Positions 1 to 8,440 of a DNA stretch of 64,000 nucleotides are shown here, piece by piece. Both the position numbers and the translations under genes were made by a program. The stretch comes from Pseudomonas sp. RIT409 (lineage in GTDB: Bacteria; Pseudomonadota; Gammaproteobacteria; Pseudomonadales; Pseudomonadaceae), in NCBI RefSeq assembly GCF_003052515.2, contig NZ_QARE02000020.1, positions 41,052-105,051 of the forward strand. The letters run 5' to 3'. Position 1 is the first letter of the stretch. Each line of letters opens with the position of its first letter. The notes under the pieces were generated by a model. It was not told where the DNA came from and did no database searches. It worked only from the letters and a program-made list of their open reading frames with translations.

Positions 1-667
1 CATAGCCCACCTGCCCGTGCAGTTCGGCCTCGTAAAACCGTTCGACGCCGGTTTTGCCCATGTGATGGGTACCGCTGTAATTCACCGGATCGAGGGATTT
101 GAGTTCTTTTTCGTTGATGCGGCCCATGTAGCCCACCGAGTGCGCAAAATGCGCACCCTGCGGATAGTGCCGGATCAATTGCGCAACCACCTCCACGCCC
201 GGCAACCGGAACTGGTTCACGGCAATGCGGGCGATCTGCTCTTCCGTCAGTTCGAACAGGATCGGCACAGGCTCGAAGGGGCGGCGGCCCTGCTTCATGC
301 GCTTTTCGAAGATGATCCGGTCATCCGGCGTCAACTCCAGCACTTCGATGATGGTGTCGAGCACTTTGGCCCACTCACCTCCCGCGCGCTCGCGGGTCAT
401 GCTCAAGTTGAAGCTGGGCCGGTTGTCCGCGATGACCACGCCATTGCGGTCGAAGATCAAGCCCCGGCTCGGCGGAATCGGCTGTACGTGCACCCGATTG
501 TTTTCCGACAGCGTGGAGTGATAGTCGTACTGGATCACCTGCAGGAAATACAGCCGCGCCACCAACACGCAGATCAGCACGATGACGATCACAGCGCCGA
601 CCACGACGCGATTGCGCACCAGGCGTGCGTCCTTTTCGTGGTCTTTCAGGCGAATCGGCTGAGACAT
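1..667 (-). CDS. mrdA: Penicillin-binding protein 2, N-terminal part (cut by window edge)
   Basis: Peptidoglycan D,D-transpeptidase of the elongasome. The gene starts with ATG at 667 and runs off the left edge, so only about 222 residues are visible. They show a short cytoplasmic tail (MSQPIRLKDHEKDARLVRN), one transmembrane segment at about residues 21-40, then the PBP dimerisation domain with the typical PPSRGLIFDRNG stretch at about residues 65-76. The transpeptidase domain with its SxxK serine lies outside the window. rlmH, rsfS and nadD follow upstream on the same strand, the usual Pseudomonas order, and rlmH ends 31 bases before this start. Identification rests on the N-terminal domain and synteny. 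Confidence 0.93.
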   Translation of the reverse strand, partial: MSQPIRLKDHEKDARLVRNRVVVGAVIVIVLICVLVARLYFLQVIQYDYHSTLSENNRVHVQPIPPSRGLIFDRNGVVIADNRPSFNLSMTRERAGGEWAKVLDTIIEVLELTPDDRIIFEKRMKQGRRPFEPVPILFELTEEQIARIAVNQFRLPGVEVVAQLIRHYPQGAHFAHSVGYMGRINEKELKSLDPVNYSGTHHMGKTGVERFYEAELHGQVGY

Positions 668-698
668 TTAGGGCGTGTTCACAGTGAAGGCAGCGGCG

Positions 699-1166
699 CT
701 ACTTGTGATAAGGGTGGCCGGACAACACCGTCCAGGCACGATAGATCTGCTCGCCGATGAGGATGCGTACCAGCGGGTGCGGCAACGTCAACGGCGACAA
801 CGACCAGCGCTGTTCGGCGCGGGCGCACACCTCTGGCGCCAGCCCTTCCGGGCCGCCCACCATCAGGTTCACGGTGCGCGAATCCAGGCGCCAGCGATCG
901 AGCTCCGCGGCCAGTTGCTCGGTGCTCCACGGCTTGCCATGGACCTCGAGGGTGACGATTCGCTCACCCGGCTGCACTTTGGCGAGCATCGCCTCGCCTT
1001 CCTGACGGATCAGGCGCGCCACGTCGGCGTTCTTGCCTCGGGTGTTGAGCGGAATCTCGACCAGTTCAAGGGCCAATTCGGACGGGAGACGCTTGGCATA
1101 TTCGTGCCAACCTTCTTCCACCCATTTGGGCATGCGTGAACCGACGGCAATCAGACGCAGACGCAC
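699..1166 (-). CDS. rlmH: 23S rRNA pseudouridine-1915 N3-methyltransferase RlmH
   Basis: SPOUT-class SAM-dependent methyltransferase that methylates pseudouridine 1915 in helix 69 of 23S rRNA on assembled 70S ribosomes. The protein has 155 residues, the standard family length. It starts MRLRLIAVGSRMPKW and carries the GGPEG cofactor-knot motif at about residues 103-107. The conserved C-terminal run includes EQIYRAW and ends in HPYHK, whose Tyr and His are the expected active-site tail. It lies 9 bases downstream of rsfS on the same strand, so the two are probably co-transcribed with nadD and mrdA. Confidence 0.96.
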   Translation of the reverse strand: MRLRLIAVGSRMPKWVEEGWHEYAKRLPSELALELVEIPLNTRGKNADVARLIRQEGEAMLAKVQPGERIVTLEVHGKPWSTEQLAAELDRWRLDSRTVNLMVGGPEGLAPEVCARAEQRWSLSPLTLPHPLVRILIGEQIYRAWTVLSGHPYHK

Positions 1167-1175
1167 GACGAGCCC

Positions 1176-1568
1176 TTATTCGTTGCCCGGGGTGTGGTGC
1201 GCACCGCTGGCCGCGCGGCTCTGCTCGGCACCCATCCACAGGCGTTCCAGGTCATAGAACTGGCGTGCGGCGGCAGTCATCATGTGCACGATGACGTCGC
1301 CCAGGTCCAGTAGTACCCAGTCGCTTTCGCCCTTGCCTTCTTCGCCCAGGGGCTGCGCGCCCTTGGCCTTGACGTTTTCACGGACCTTGTCGAGCATGGC
1401 GTTGATCTGACGGTTCGACGTACCGGTGGCAATCACCATGTAGTCGGTCAGGCTGTGTTTATCGCGAACGTCGATGACCTGGATGTCCTGAGCCTTGACG
1501 TCTTCCAGTGCGGCCTTGGCCAGTTCAACCAGCTCTTCGCCAGTAACGATGTTTTTTTGCTGTGTCAT
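1176..1568 (-). CDS. rsfS: Ribosomal silencing factor RsfS (Iojap family)
   Basis: Binds ribosomal protein L14 (uL14) and blocks 30S-50S joining when nutrients are scarce. The reading frame is open well upstream, but the ATG at 1568 (MTQQKNIVTGEELVELA) gives a 130-residue protein that begins where the family does. The core DVRDKHSLTDYMVIATGTS (about residues 33-51) and the DWVLLDLGDVIVH segment (about 83-95) are typical of Iojap proteins. The C-terminal tail after ERLWMG is Pseudomonas-type and probably disordered. It sits 16 bases downstream of nadD on the same strand. Confidence 0.95.
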   Translation of the reverse strand: MTQQKNIVTGEELVELAKAALEDVKAQDIQVIDVRDKHSLTDYMVIATGTSNRQINAMLDKVRENVKAKGAQPLGEEGKGESDWVLLDLGDVIVHMMTAAARQFYDLERLWMGAEQSRAASGAHHTPGNE

Positions 1569-1584
1569 ATAAAACTCATTCAGT

Positions 1585-2292
1585 TCAATTGGGCGCACGG
1601 TACAGCCCGTGCGCCTCGATGTAGGCCAGTACCGCGTCTGGCACCAGAAAACGTACCGACTTACCGCTGGCCAGCAGTTGACGGATCTGGGTGGCAGACA
1701 CCGAAAGCGGCGTCTGCCAGACGAATGTAATGTGTCCGCCCGGCCCCTTGAGGGCCTTGGGATCACTGACGGCACGTGCCGCCAGCAGGTTACGCAGTGT
1801 GTCCGGCGACTCGCTGTCGGCATCCGGACGCTGGAGTACCACGATGTGGCAGTGCTCCAGCAGTTCTTCCCATCGATGCCAGGTCGGCAATCCGCAAAAG
1901 GCATCCCACCCCAACACCAAAAAAAGCTGGTCGTCGACAGACAGTTCTGCACGCATCGATTCCAGCGTGTCGATGGTGTACGACGGTTTGTCCCGCGACA
2001 GTTCGCGGTCATCCACCGTTAAAGGCGATACCCCGCGCACTGCACTGCAGACCATCGCCAGACGATCCTGCGCCGAGACACTGGGCGTATCGCGATGAGG
2101 CGGCCTGGCGCTGGGCGTCAGACGCAGCTCATCGAGTTCCAGCAACGCGGCCACCTCCAGCGCGCCGCGCAAATGCCCTATGTGCACGGGGTCGAAGGTC
2201 CCGCCCAACATGCCGATGCGTTTCGGCCTAGGTCGAACGGGCGCTTCGTCAGGCTGTGCATCTTGGCCTGGGTGTTGCCGATCATCGGTCAA
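1585..2292 (-). CDS. nadD: Nicotinate-nucleotide adenylyltransferase
   Basis: Transfers AMP from ATP to nicotinate mononucleotide, making deamido-NAD in NAD biosynthesis. The nucleotidyltransferase signature GGTFDPVHIGHLR is near the N-terminus, and the SxTxIR motif appears as SVSATQIRQLL near the C-terminus. The start is uncertain. An ATG at 2328 would overlap proA by 35 bases and add a non-conserved leader. A TTG at 2292, one base after the proA stop and about 12 bases after an AAGGA, gives 235 residues and suits translational coupling to proA. The first ATG inside the conserved domain is too late. Confidence 0.93.
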   Translation of the reverse strand: MTDDRQHPGQDAQPDEAPVRPRPKRIGMLGGTFDPVHIGHLRGALEVAALLELDELRLTPSARPPHRDTPSVSAQDRLAMVCSAVRGVSPLTVDDRELSRDKPSYTIDTLESMRAELSVDDQLFLVLGWDAFCGLPTWHRWEELLEHCHIVVLQRPDADSESPDTLRNLLAARAVSDPKALKGPGGHITFVWQTPLSVSATQIRQLLASGKSVRFLVPDAVLAYIEAHGLYRAPN

Positions 2293-2293
2293 C

Positions 2294-3568
2294 TCAGACA
2301 GGTCCTTGTCCGCGCAATTGACGACCATCGCCGACCACGACGTACTTCTCGCAGGTCAGTCCTTCGAGCCCCACCGGGCCCCGCGCGTGAATCTTGTCGG
2401 TGGAAATGCCGATTTCCGCGCCCAGGCCGTATTCGAAACCGTCGGCGAAACAGGTTGGCGCGTTGATCATCACCGAACTGGAGTCGACTTCCGTCATGAA
2501 ACGGCGGGTCTGGGCCTGGGAATCGGAAACGATCGCGTCACTGTGGTGCGAACCGTAGTGATTGATGTGCTCGATGGCCTGATCCAGCCCGGTCACGATG
2601 CGAATCGACAGAATCGGGGCAAGGTATTCGGTATGCCAGTCGTCTTCGGTGGCCGCGAGGGCTTCGATCAAGTCGCGGGTCCGCTCGCAGCCGCGCAGCT
2701 CGACGCCCTTCTCGCGGAATTGCGCGGCCATGCGTGGGAGGAAATCGGCGGCAATGGCCTGATCCACCAGCAAGGTTTCCATGGCACCGCAGATCCCGTA
2801 GCGGTAGGTCTTGGCGTTGAAGCAGATGTTCTGCGCTGCCGCCAGATCGGCGTGCGCGCTGACGTAGACGTGGCAGATGCCGTCCAGATGCTTGATGACT
2901 GGCACCTTGGCGTCACGGCTGACGCGCTCGATCAGGCCCTTGCCGCCACGCGGAACAATGACGTCCACATACTCCGGCATGGTGATCAATGCGCCGACCG
3001 CTTCGCGGTCAGTGGTTTCGACGACCTGGACCACGGCGGCAGGCAGACCGGCCTCGGCCAGCCCCCGCTGAACGCAGGCGGCAATGGCCCGATTAGAAAA
3101 AATGGCCTCTGAGCCGCCGCGCAGGATGGTGGCGTTGCCCGACTTGAGGCACAGGCTGGCGGCATCGATGGTCACGTTGGGCCGTGACTCATAGATGATT
3201 CCGACCACGCCCAACGGGACGCGCATCTTGCCGACCTGGATACCCGACGGCTGGAAGTTCATGTCGCGCAAGGTTCCGATCGGGTCCGGCAGACTCGCCA
3301 CCTGACGCAACCCGGCGATCATGCTGTCGATACGTGCGGGGGTTAGGGCCAGACGTTCGAGCAAGGCGGGTTCGAGCCCGTTGGCCCGGCCATTGGCCAG
3401 GTCCCGTTCGTTGGCGGCAGTCAACTCGTCACGGGCAGCGTCCAACGCGGCCGCGGTGGCGGCCAGCGCGCGGTTTTTCTGCGCGGTACTGGCTCGGCCT
3501 ATCACACGTGACGCTTCGCGGGCGGCGCGACCCAGACGGGTCATGTAGTCAAGAACGGACTCAGTCAT
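2294..3568 (-). CDS. proA: Gamma-glutamyl phosphate reductase
   Basis: Second step of proline biosynthesis: NADPH-dependent reduction of gamma-glutamyl phosphate to glutamate semialdehyde, in the cytoplasm. The 424 residues match the family length and the aldehyde-dehydrogenase fold. Visible landmarks are ESRPNVTIDAASLCLKSGNA at about residues 130-150, RGGKGLIERV, and the catalytic cysteine in YGICGAMETLLV. The C-terminus ends GLEGLTCEKYVVVGDG as usual. nadD follows almost without a gap. About 215 bases separate it from the divergent mpg and should hold both promoters; no strong -35/-10 was assigned there. Confidence 0.97.
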   Translation of the reverse strand: MTESVLDYMTRLGRAAREASRVIGRASTAQKNRALAATAAALDAARDELTAANERDLANGRANGLEPALLERLALTPARIDSMIAGLRQVASLPDPIGTLRDMNFQPSGIQVGKMRVPLGVVGIIYESRPNVTIDAASLCLKSGNATILRGGSEAIFSNRAIAACVQRGLAEAGLPAAVVQVVETTDREAVGALITMPEYVDVIVPRGGKGLIERVSRDAKVPVIKHLDGICHVYVSAHADLAAAQNICFNAKTYRYGICGAMETLLVDQAIAADFLPRMAAQFREKGVELRGCERTRDLIEALAATEDDWHTEYLAPILSIRIVTGLDQAIEHINHYGSHHSDAIVSDSQAQTRRFMTEVDSSSVMINAPTCFADGFEYGLGAEIGISTDKIHARGPVGLEGLTCEKYVVVGDGRQLRGQGPV

Positions 3569-3784
3569 GGTCTCAGAGGTCTTGGCAGAGAGGAAAGCGG
3601 TCGATTATAGCTGCCGAGCGTGACGAACGACAGCGGCGACAGGCGGATGGTCGATATAAGCCATCGTTGCGCGGACGGCCACTGAAACATTGCAGCGTCA
3701 AGGCGCTTGCGGATTCGCTTCATTCAGCCTCAATTAAGCCCGACATTGCTATCATCCCCAGCCATGCCATCACGCTGCCCAACC

Positions 3785-4465
3785 ATGCCCGATCACCGAC
3801 GCGCCTTGTGCGACCACTTCTTTGACCGCGATGCCCAGACCCTCGCCCGCGACCTGCTGGGCAAGGTGATCCGGCACAAGGTCGGCCCTTTGTGGCTGTC
3901 GGCTCGGATCATAGAGACCGAAGCCTATTACCTCGAGGAAAAAGGCAGTCACGCGTCGCTCGGCTACACAGAAAAACGTAAGGCTTTGTTTCTGGATGGC
4001 GGCCACATCTATATGTATTACGCCAGGGGAGGCGATTCGCTCAACTTCAGCGCCGCGGGCCCGGGCAATGCCGTCTTGATCAAATCCGCCTATCCCTGGG
4101 TCGACGAGGTTTCGGACGAGAACAGCCTGGCGCAGATGCAACTGAACAACCCTGATGCCAGCGGCAACCTGCGACCGCCCGAAAGGCTGTGTGCGGGCCA
4201 GACACTGCTGTGCAAGGCGCTGGGGCTGAAAGTGCCGATGTGGGACGCCAAACGCTTCGATCACGCCCAGCTTTTTGTCGAGGATGTCGGTCAGCGGCCT
4301 GAGCGAATCGTGCAGACCACGCGCCTGGGCATCCCAACCGGGCGAGACGAACAATTGATGTACCGCTTCGTGGACCTGGACTACGCACGCTTTTGCACCC
4401 GCAACCCCCTAAGACGCGGCCAAGTCGAAGGCCGCGATTACTTCATCATCGCGCAAGGAAACTGA
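3785..4465 (+). CDS. mpg: DNA-3-methyladenine glycosylase (AAG/Mpg family)
   Basis: Base-excision repair glycosylase that removes alkylated purines such as 3-methyladenine. The protein carries the family landmarks FFDRDAQTLARDLLGKVI, IIETEAYY (the conserved Glu/Tyr region of the active site), ASLGYTEKRKALF, GGHIYMYYARGG and a C-terminal RNPLRRGQVEGRD. Starts at 3707, 3764 and 3785 are in frame. 3785 (MPDHRRALCDHFF) gives 226 residues and begins closest to the conserved domain. The enzyme is the human-AAG-type glycosylase, not the TagA/AlkA type. The DedA-PAP2 gene begins 3 bases after its stop, so the two are probably co-transcribed. Confidence 0.92.
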   Translation: MPDHRRALCDHFFDRDAQTLARDLLGKVIRHKVGPLWLSARIIETEAYYLEEKGSHASLGYTEKRKALFLDGGHIYMYYARGGDSLNFSAAGPGNAVLIKSAYPWVDEVSDENSLAQMQLNNPDASGNLRPPERLCAGQTLLCKALGLKVPMWDAKRFDHAQLFVEDVGQRPERIVQTTRLGIPTGRDEQLMYRFVDLDYARFCTRNPLRRGQVEGRDYFIIAQGN

Positions 4466-4468
4466 TCC

Positions 4469-5785
4469 ATGGGCTCATGGCTCGACAGCGTTACCGCGTG
4501 GCTTGGCGCCAACCCGTCTTGGTTGGGCGCCGCGATCTTTCTGGTTTCATTCCTCGAGTGCATGGCCATCGCCGGGATCATTGTCCCTGGGACCGTTGCG
4601 CTGTTCGCCATCGCGACGCTGGCCGGCAGCGGGATTCTACCGCTGAGCGAAGCGCTGTTGCTGGGGTTGCTGGGTGGCCTGCTGGGTGATTTCGTCTCCT
4701 ATTTCCTCGGTCGCCGCTTTCACCAGAACATTCGTCGCCTGCCCGGGTTGCGCAGTCATCCGGAATGGATGGCCGGTGCCGAGACCTATTTCCAGCGCTA
4801 CGGCATTGCCAGCCTCTTGGTCGGCCGCTTCATCGGTCCGTTGCGCCCGATGCTGCCGATGGTGGCCGGGATGTTCGACATGCCGTTTGTGCGTTTCGCC
4901 TTGGTCAGCGTGGTCGCGGCGGCAGGCTGGTCGGTGGCCTACATCCTGCCGGGCTGGGCGACCGGCGCGGCCATCCGCTTGCCGCTGCCGGAGGGTTTCT
5001 GGCCGGAAGCCGCGGTCGTCGGTGCCGGGCTGGCGATTCTTCTGGGCGTGGCGGTCCAGACCAGCGTTCGGGGCAAGGCCTATGCCACCAAAGCCATTGC
5101 GCTGACCTGCCTGATCCTGCTCGTCGCGGTCTTTCTGGGCTGGCCGTATCTGGCCCATCTCGATCAAGGCATCATGACCCTCGTCCAGGAGCACCGCAGC
5201 GAAACCGCACAAACCTTCGTGGTGCTGGTCACTGGGCTTGGTGACTTCAAGACGCAGTTCTTCGCTGCTGCCGTGGTCCTGCTGGTACTGGTGCTGACTC
5301 GCCAATGGCGGCACGCGATCTTCGCCTGCGCGACGACACTGGGCGCCGCGATCCTCAACCAGACCATGAAGCACACTTTCGCCCGCGCCCGCCCGGAGGT
5401 ACTGAACGAACCCCTGACCACCTTCAGCATGCCCAGTGGACATGCCTCCGCGTCATTCGCGCTGTTCATGACCCTGGCGGTGCTGGCGGGCCGTGGGCAG
5501 CCAGTGCGCCTGCGACTGACCTGGCTATTGCTGGGCGCCATTCCTGCTGCGTCGATCTGCGTGTCCCGGGTTTACCTGGGCGTGCATTGGCCTACCGACG
5601 TACTGGCAGGGATGCTGCTGGCGTTTTTCTGCTGCGCCACCAGCCTGGCCTGCGTGCAAAACAAGCAGTCGCTGCCGGCCTTGCCGATGCGGGTGTGGTG
5701 GTTGCTGCTGCCGGCGGTACTTGCCGTGGTGATCGGAGTAGCCGTGCATTCGCTGACCCATGGACTGGTTCGCTATGAATACTGA
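4469..5785 (+). CDS. DedA-PAP2 fusion membrane phosphatase
   Basis: A 438-residue inner-membrane protein joining two domains. Residues about 1-200 are a DedA/SNARE-associated domain (FLECMAIAGIIVPGTVALF, GDFVSYFLGRRFH, RFIGPLRPMLPMVAGM). Residues about 230-420 are a PAP2 phosphatase with all three catalytic motifs: KHTFARARP, PSGHAS and SRVYLGVHWPTD. Hydrophobic segments occur throughout. DedA proteins act in undecaprenyl-phosphate and lipid flipping, and PAP2 enzymes hydrolyse lipid or undecaprenyl pyrophosphates. The fusion therefore suggests coupled dephosphorylation and translocation of a lipid carrier; that role is inferred. It follows mpg at 3 bases. The next gene converges on it. Confidence 0.9.
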   Translation: MGSWLDSVTAWLGANPSWLGAAIFLVSFLECMAIAGIIVPGTVALFAIATLAGSGILPLSEALLLGLLGGLLGDFVSYFLGRRFHQNIRRLPGLRSHPEWMAGAETYFQRYGIASLLVGRFIGPLRPMLPMVAGMFDMPFVRFALVSVVAAAGWSVAYILPGWATGAAIRLPLPEGFWPEAAVVGAGLAILLGVAVQTSVRGKAYATKAIALTCLILLVAVFLGWPYLAHLDQGIMTLVQEHRSETAQTFVVLVTGLGDFKTQFFAAAVVLLVLVLTRQWRHAIFACATTLGAAILNQTMKHTFARARPEVLNEPLTTFSMPSGHASASFALFMTLAVLAGRGQPVRLRLTWLLLGAIPAASICVSRVYLGVHWPTDVLAGMLLAFFCCATSLACVQNKQSLPALPMRVWWLLLPAVLAVVIGVAVHSLTHGLVRYEY

Positions 5786-5839
5786 CGAGAGGCCACTTCA
5801 TAGGGCGTATCAACGCAAACCTATCGAAGGCGCGGTGCC

Positions 5840-6430
5840 CTATGGCTGCATATCTCCCTGCATTTCATCGAGCAAATCCTGAATGGCGTCGAGCCGCTCC
5901 TCGGCGTCGTCGATTTCCAGCAGTTCGATCTTGTCTTCTTCGGCGAAGGGCAGCAGGTAGGCCAACTGGTTGGAGAGCGATTGCTGCCCCTCCGCCGTCA
6001 GGCCCATCTCCAAAGCAGCCACCATCGGGTGCTCGGCGAGCGCGGCAAGCAAGGCGACGAGGTCCTCGTCTTCTTCTTGAAGGGGACTTTCCTGGGGTGC
6101 TTCCAGCCATTCCACGTCAGCGACGAGCAGGTTGTCCTTCTGCACCTGGGCAGCGCTCACCCGGAAACGCCGACCGCCCACCACGCGAATCCCCAGCAGA
6201 CCGTTGTCCTGTTGCTGAAAGTCAGTGACCACCGCTTCGCAGCCAATCTGAGAAAAGCCCTCGGGGACATTCCCCACCTCGCTGCCTTCGGTGATGCACA
6301 CCACGCCGAAGCCCTCACCCTGCTTCATGCATCGGCCAATCATGTCCAGGTACCGCGCCTCGAATATCTGCAGATCGAGTACGCATCCCGGGAACAGCAC
6401 AGCGTTGAGCGGAAACAAAGGCAACGACAT
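5840..6430 (-). CDS. Stand-alone LON substrate-binding-domain protein
   Basis: A 196-residue protein made only of the LON N-terminal (substrate-recognition) domain, without the AAA+ ATPase or protease parts of Lon. It opens MSLPLFPLNAVLFPGCVLDLQIFEARY and contains FGVVCITEGSEVG and IGCEAVV, typical of the family. The start at 6430 has a GAGGA ribosome site 7 bases upstream and is preferred over an in-frame ATG at 6448. It lies 24 bases after lrgB on the same strand, so it is probably the third gene of an lrgA-lrgB operon. Its function is not established; it may be an adaptor or chaperone-like binder. Confidence 0.88.
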   Translation of the reverse strand: MSLPLFPLNAVLFPGCVLDLQIFEARYLDMIGRCMKQGEGFGVVCITEGSEVGNVPEGFSQIGCEAVVTDFQQQDNGLLGIRVVGGRRFRVSAAQVQKDNLLVADVEWLEAPQESPLQEEDEDLVALLAALAEHPMVAALEMGLTAEGQQSLSNQLAYLLPFAEEDKIELLEIDDAEERLDAIQDLLDEMQGDMQP

Positions 6431-6454
6431 AAACCTATCCTCAAGCACCCATCG

Positions 6455-7171
6455 TCAAGCGACCAGCGAGATCGCCAATGGTAGAAACAATGCTGTGGCG
6501 ACTCCCATCAAACTCATGGCCAGCGCCGCAAAGGCGCCACACTCTTCACCTTCCTGCAGCGCCGCGGAAGTCCCCACTGCGTGAGCGGTCAACCCCAGCG
6601 CCATCCCTCGGGCCTCTGGGCTGTGGACGCCCGCCAGTGTCAGCAGGCCGGGACCGAATATGCCGCCGATCACCCCGGTGATCAACACGAAGACAGCCGC
6701 CAGGGCGGCCACGCCACCAATCTGCTCAGCGACCAACATCGCAATGGGCGAAGTCACGGACTTCGGTGCCATGGTCATGAGGATCATGTGATTGGCCCCC
6801 AGCCACTCGCCCAGCGCCAGGCATAACCCCGTGGCCACGACGCCGCCCACCATCAGCGTAGTCAACACGGGCCAGAACAACTGCCGGATTCGACGCAGAT
6901 TCAGATAAAGCGGTACCGCCAGCGCCACCGTGGCGGGGCCCAGCAGAATACTGAGGATATCGGTGTTCTTGCGGTACTCGGCGTAATCCAGGCCGCACAT
7001 CACCAGCACGCCGACCACCACCAGCATCGAGACCAGCACCGGTTGCAGGAACACCCAACGCGTTTTCTCATACGCTGCCAACACCAGTTGATAGGCGCCC
7101 AACGTGACAGCGATACCGAAGAGTGGGTGATGGATCACCGACAGCCATGCGCCTTGCCAGTCCAGGGTCAT
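6455..7171 (-). CDS. lrgB: LrgB/CidB family membrane protein
   Basis: Polytopic inner-membrane protein of 238 residues, in the family that works with LrgA/CidA in holin-antiholin-like control of murein hydrolases and in small-carboxylate (pyruvate, glycolate) transport. Landmarks are the N-terminal FGIAVTLGAYQL, the conserved MTMAPKSVTSPIAMLVAEQIGG segment and the C-terminal RGMALGLTAHAVGTS followed by a GEECGAFAALAM stretch. The start at 7171 has a GGAG upstream and overlaps the lrgA stop by four bases (ATGA), so the pair is translationally coupled. Confidence 0.92.
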   Translation of the reverse strand: MTLDWQGAWLSVIHHPLFGIAVTLGAYQLVLAAYEKTRWVFLQPVLVSMLVVVGVLVMCGLDYAEYRKNTDILSILLGPATVALAVPLYLNLRRIRQLFWPVLTTLMVGGVVATGLCLALGEWLGANHMILMTMAPKSVTSPIAMLVAEQIGGVAALAAVFVLITGVIGGIFGPGLLTLAGVHSPEARGMALGLTAHAVGTSAALQEGEECGAFAALAMSLMGVATALFLPLAISLVA

Positions 7172-7530
7172 GATGGCTCCCGGCGCTTGGCCTGCCGATC
7201 GATGAGTTTCTGCATCAACCAGCCTGCAAAGGTGAGTGCGATCATCAATGACAAGACCAGCGAGCCCACTATGGCCCAGAAGTCATCGGCGATCTGGCCG
7301 GCATACACCATCACACCCACGGCGGGCGGCACCAACAACAAGGGCAGATAACGCAGCAGGCTGCTCGCCGCCAGACTGACCGGTTCACTCACCTCACCGC
7401 GGATCATCAGGTAAATGAGCAATAGGACCAGACCGATGATCGGGCCGGGCAAGATGGGCAAGCACAAATGATTCAAAGCGGTTCCCAGCAACTGGAACAG
7501 CACCAGCCATGTCAGGCCTCTGAGCAACAT
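7168..7530 (-). CDS. lrgA: LrgA/CidA family holin-like protein
   Basis: Small integral membrane protein of 120 residues with about four hydrophobic helices. The family signature region LPGPIIGLVLLLIYLM (about residues 27-42) and LLRYLPLLLVPPAVGVM (about 59-75) are present, with a positively charged C-terminus. The ATG at 7530 is placed 6 bases after a GGAG; a TTG two codons earlier is less likely. It is the first gene of the lrgA-lrgB-LON operon. In Pseudomonas the pair may export or import small organic acids as well as influence autolysis; which applies here cannot be told from sequence. Confidence 0.88.
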   Translation of the reverse strand: MLLRGLTWLVLFQLLGTALNHLCLPILPGPIIGLVLLLIYLMIRGEVSEPVSLAASSLLRYLPLLLVPPAVGVMVYAGQIADDFWAIVGSLVLSLMIALTFAGWLMQKLIDRQAKRREPS

Positions 7531-7663
7531 AAACAACTCCAGCCAATTTGCGGCGCCATTATAAGCACGCCACGCACTGGACTATGGTTTGGTATTCGTG
7601 AGGTTTGGGGTTCTTGACCAACGCTCGATGGCGTGGTGACCTTCAAATCCAGGCACGCCCAGG

Positions 7664-7754
7664 CTGTAGGAGCGCGCTTGCCCGCGATGGCGATTTGTCT
7701 GTGACGCCTTTGTTGCCTGATGCACCCCTATCGCGGGCAAGCGCGCTCCTACAG
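7664..7754. repeat. REPIN: inverted pair of REP elements
   Basis: Two REP copies in inverted orientation in the gap between lrgA and the MaoC gene. The left arm begins CTGTAGGAGCGCGCTTGCCC (7664-7683). The right arm is its reverse complement and ends at 7754. About 40 bases separate the arms. This is the common Pseudomonas REP class, mobilised in trans by RAYT transposases; no RAYT gene lies in the window. The same arms recur at 17836-17925 and, decayed, at 33737-33790. Confidence 0.93.
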
Positions 7755-7846
7755 TGGTGAGCGAGGTAGCCCCGTGAATTGAGTGAAGCAATAAAAGCGC
7801 CTACCGCCGCACAAAGCTGAAAACAATATCGACAAGGAGAGTACCC

Positions 7847-8302
7847 ATGCCCTACGTACCTGTTGCAGAACTCAAGCGCTATGAAGGCAAGGAACTGGGA
7901 TGTTCCGACTGGCTGCTGATCGACCAGGCCCGCATCAATCTGTTCGCCGAGGCCACCGGCGACTTCCAGTTCATTCACGTCGACCCCGTCAAAGCAGCGC
8001 AGACGCCATTCGGCTCGACCATTGCCCACGGGTTTCTCTCGCTGTCTTTGATGCCGAAGTTGATGGAGTCGCTGCTGGTGATGCCCGAAGGCATGAAGAT
8101 GGTGGTCAACTACGGCCTGGACAGTGTGCGTTTCATTCAGCCGGTGAAGGTGGATTCCCGCGTTCGTCTAAAAGTCACCCTGGCCGAGGTGACCGAAAAG
8201 AAACCAGGGCAATGGTTGCTCAAAGCCACTGCGACGCTTGAAATCGACGGGCAGGACAAGCCGGCGTTCATCGCTGAACCCCTCTCTCTCTGCTTCGTGT
8301 AA
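7847..8302 (+). CDS. MaoC-like (R)-specific enoyl-CoA hydratase
   Basis: Hot-dog fold protein of 151 residues. The hydratase-2 motif is recognisable as ATGDFQFIHVDP (about residues 38-49), with the Asp and His of the catalytic pair, followed by PFGSTIAHGFLSLSL. The likely reaction is hydration of trans-2-enoyl-CoA to (R)-3-hydroxyacyl-CoA. Asn, usual next to the His, is replaced by Gln-Phe, a common variant of this subfamily. A strong AAGGAGA lies 9 bases before the ATG. It stands alone between a REPIN and a divergent-function lipoprotein gene, so its pathway (fatty acid degradation or polyester precursor supply) cannot be read from neighbours. Confidence 0.88.
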   Translation: MPYVPVAELKRYEGKELGCSDWLLIDQARINLFAEATGDFQFIHVDPVKAAQTPFGSTIAHGFLSLSLMPKLMESLLVMPEGMKMVVNYGLDSVRFIQPVKVDSRVRLKVTLAEVTEKKPGQWLLKATATLEIDGQDKPAFIAEPLSLCFV

Positions 8303-8440
8303 GCGCTGTCGAACATGAAACAGTCGTAACTGACTGTTTCATGACGCTTCCCGCCTGCGGCATACTCGCTGCGGCTGTGTAAGTGACGCATGACCCAACG
8401 CGCCCCAAGCACGCCGAACCCCTCATCTTCGGGATTTATC

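Noticed and set aside
7664..7754. Palindromic repeats as a CRISPR array
   Set aside because: Only two inverted arms per site, no regular spacers and no cas genes. They are REPINs.
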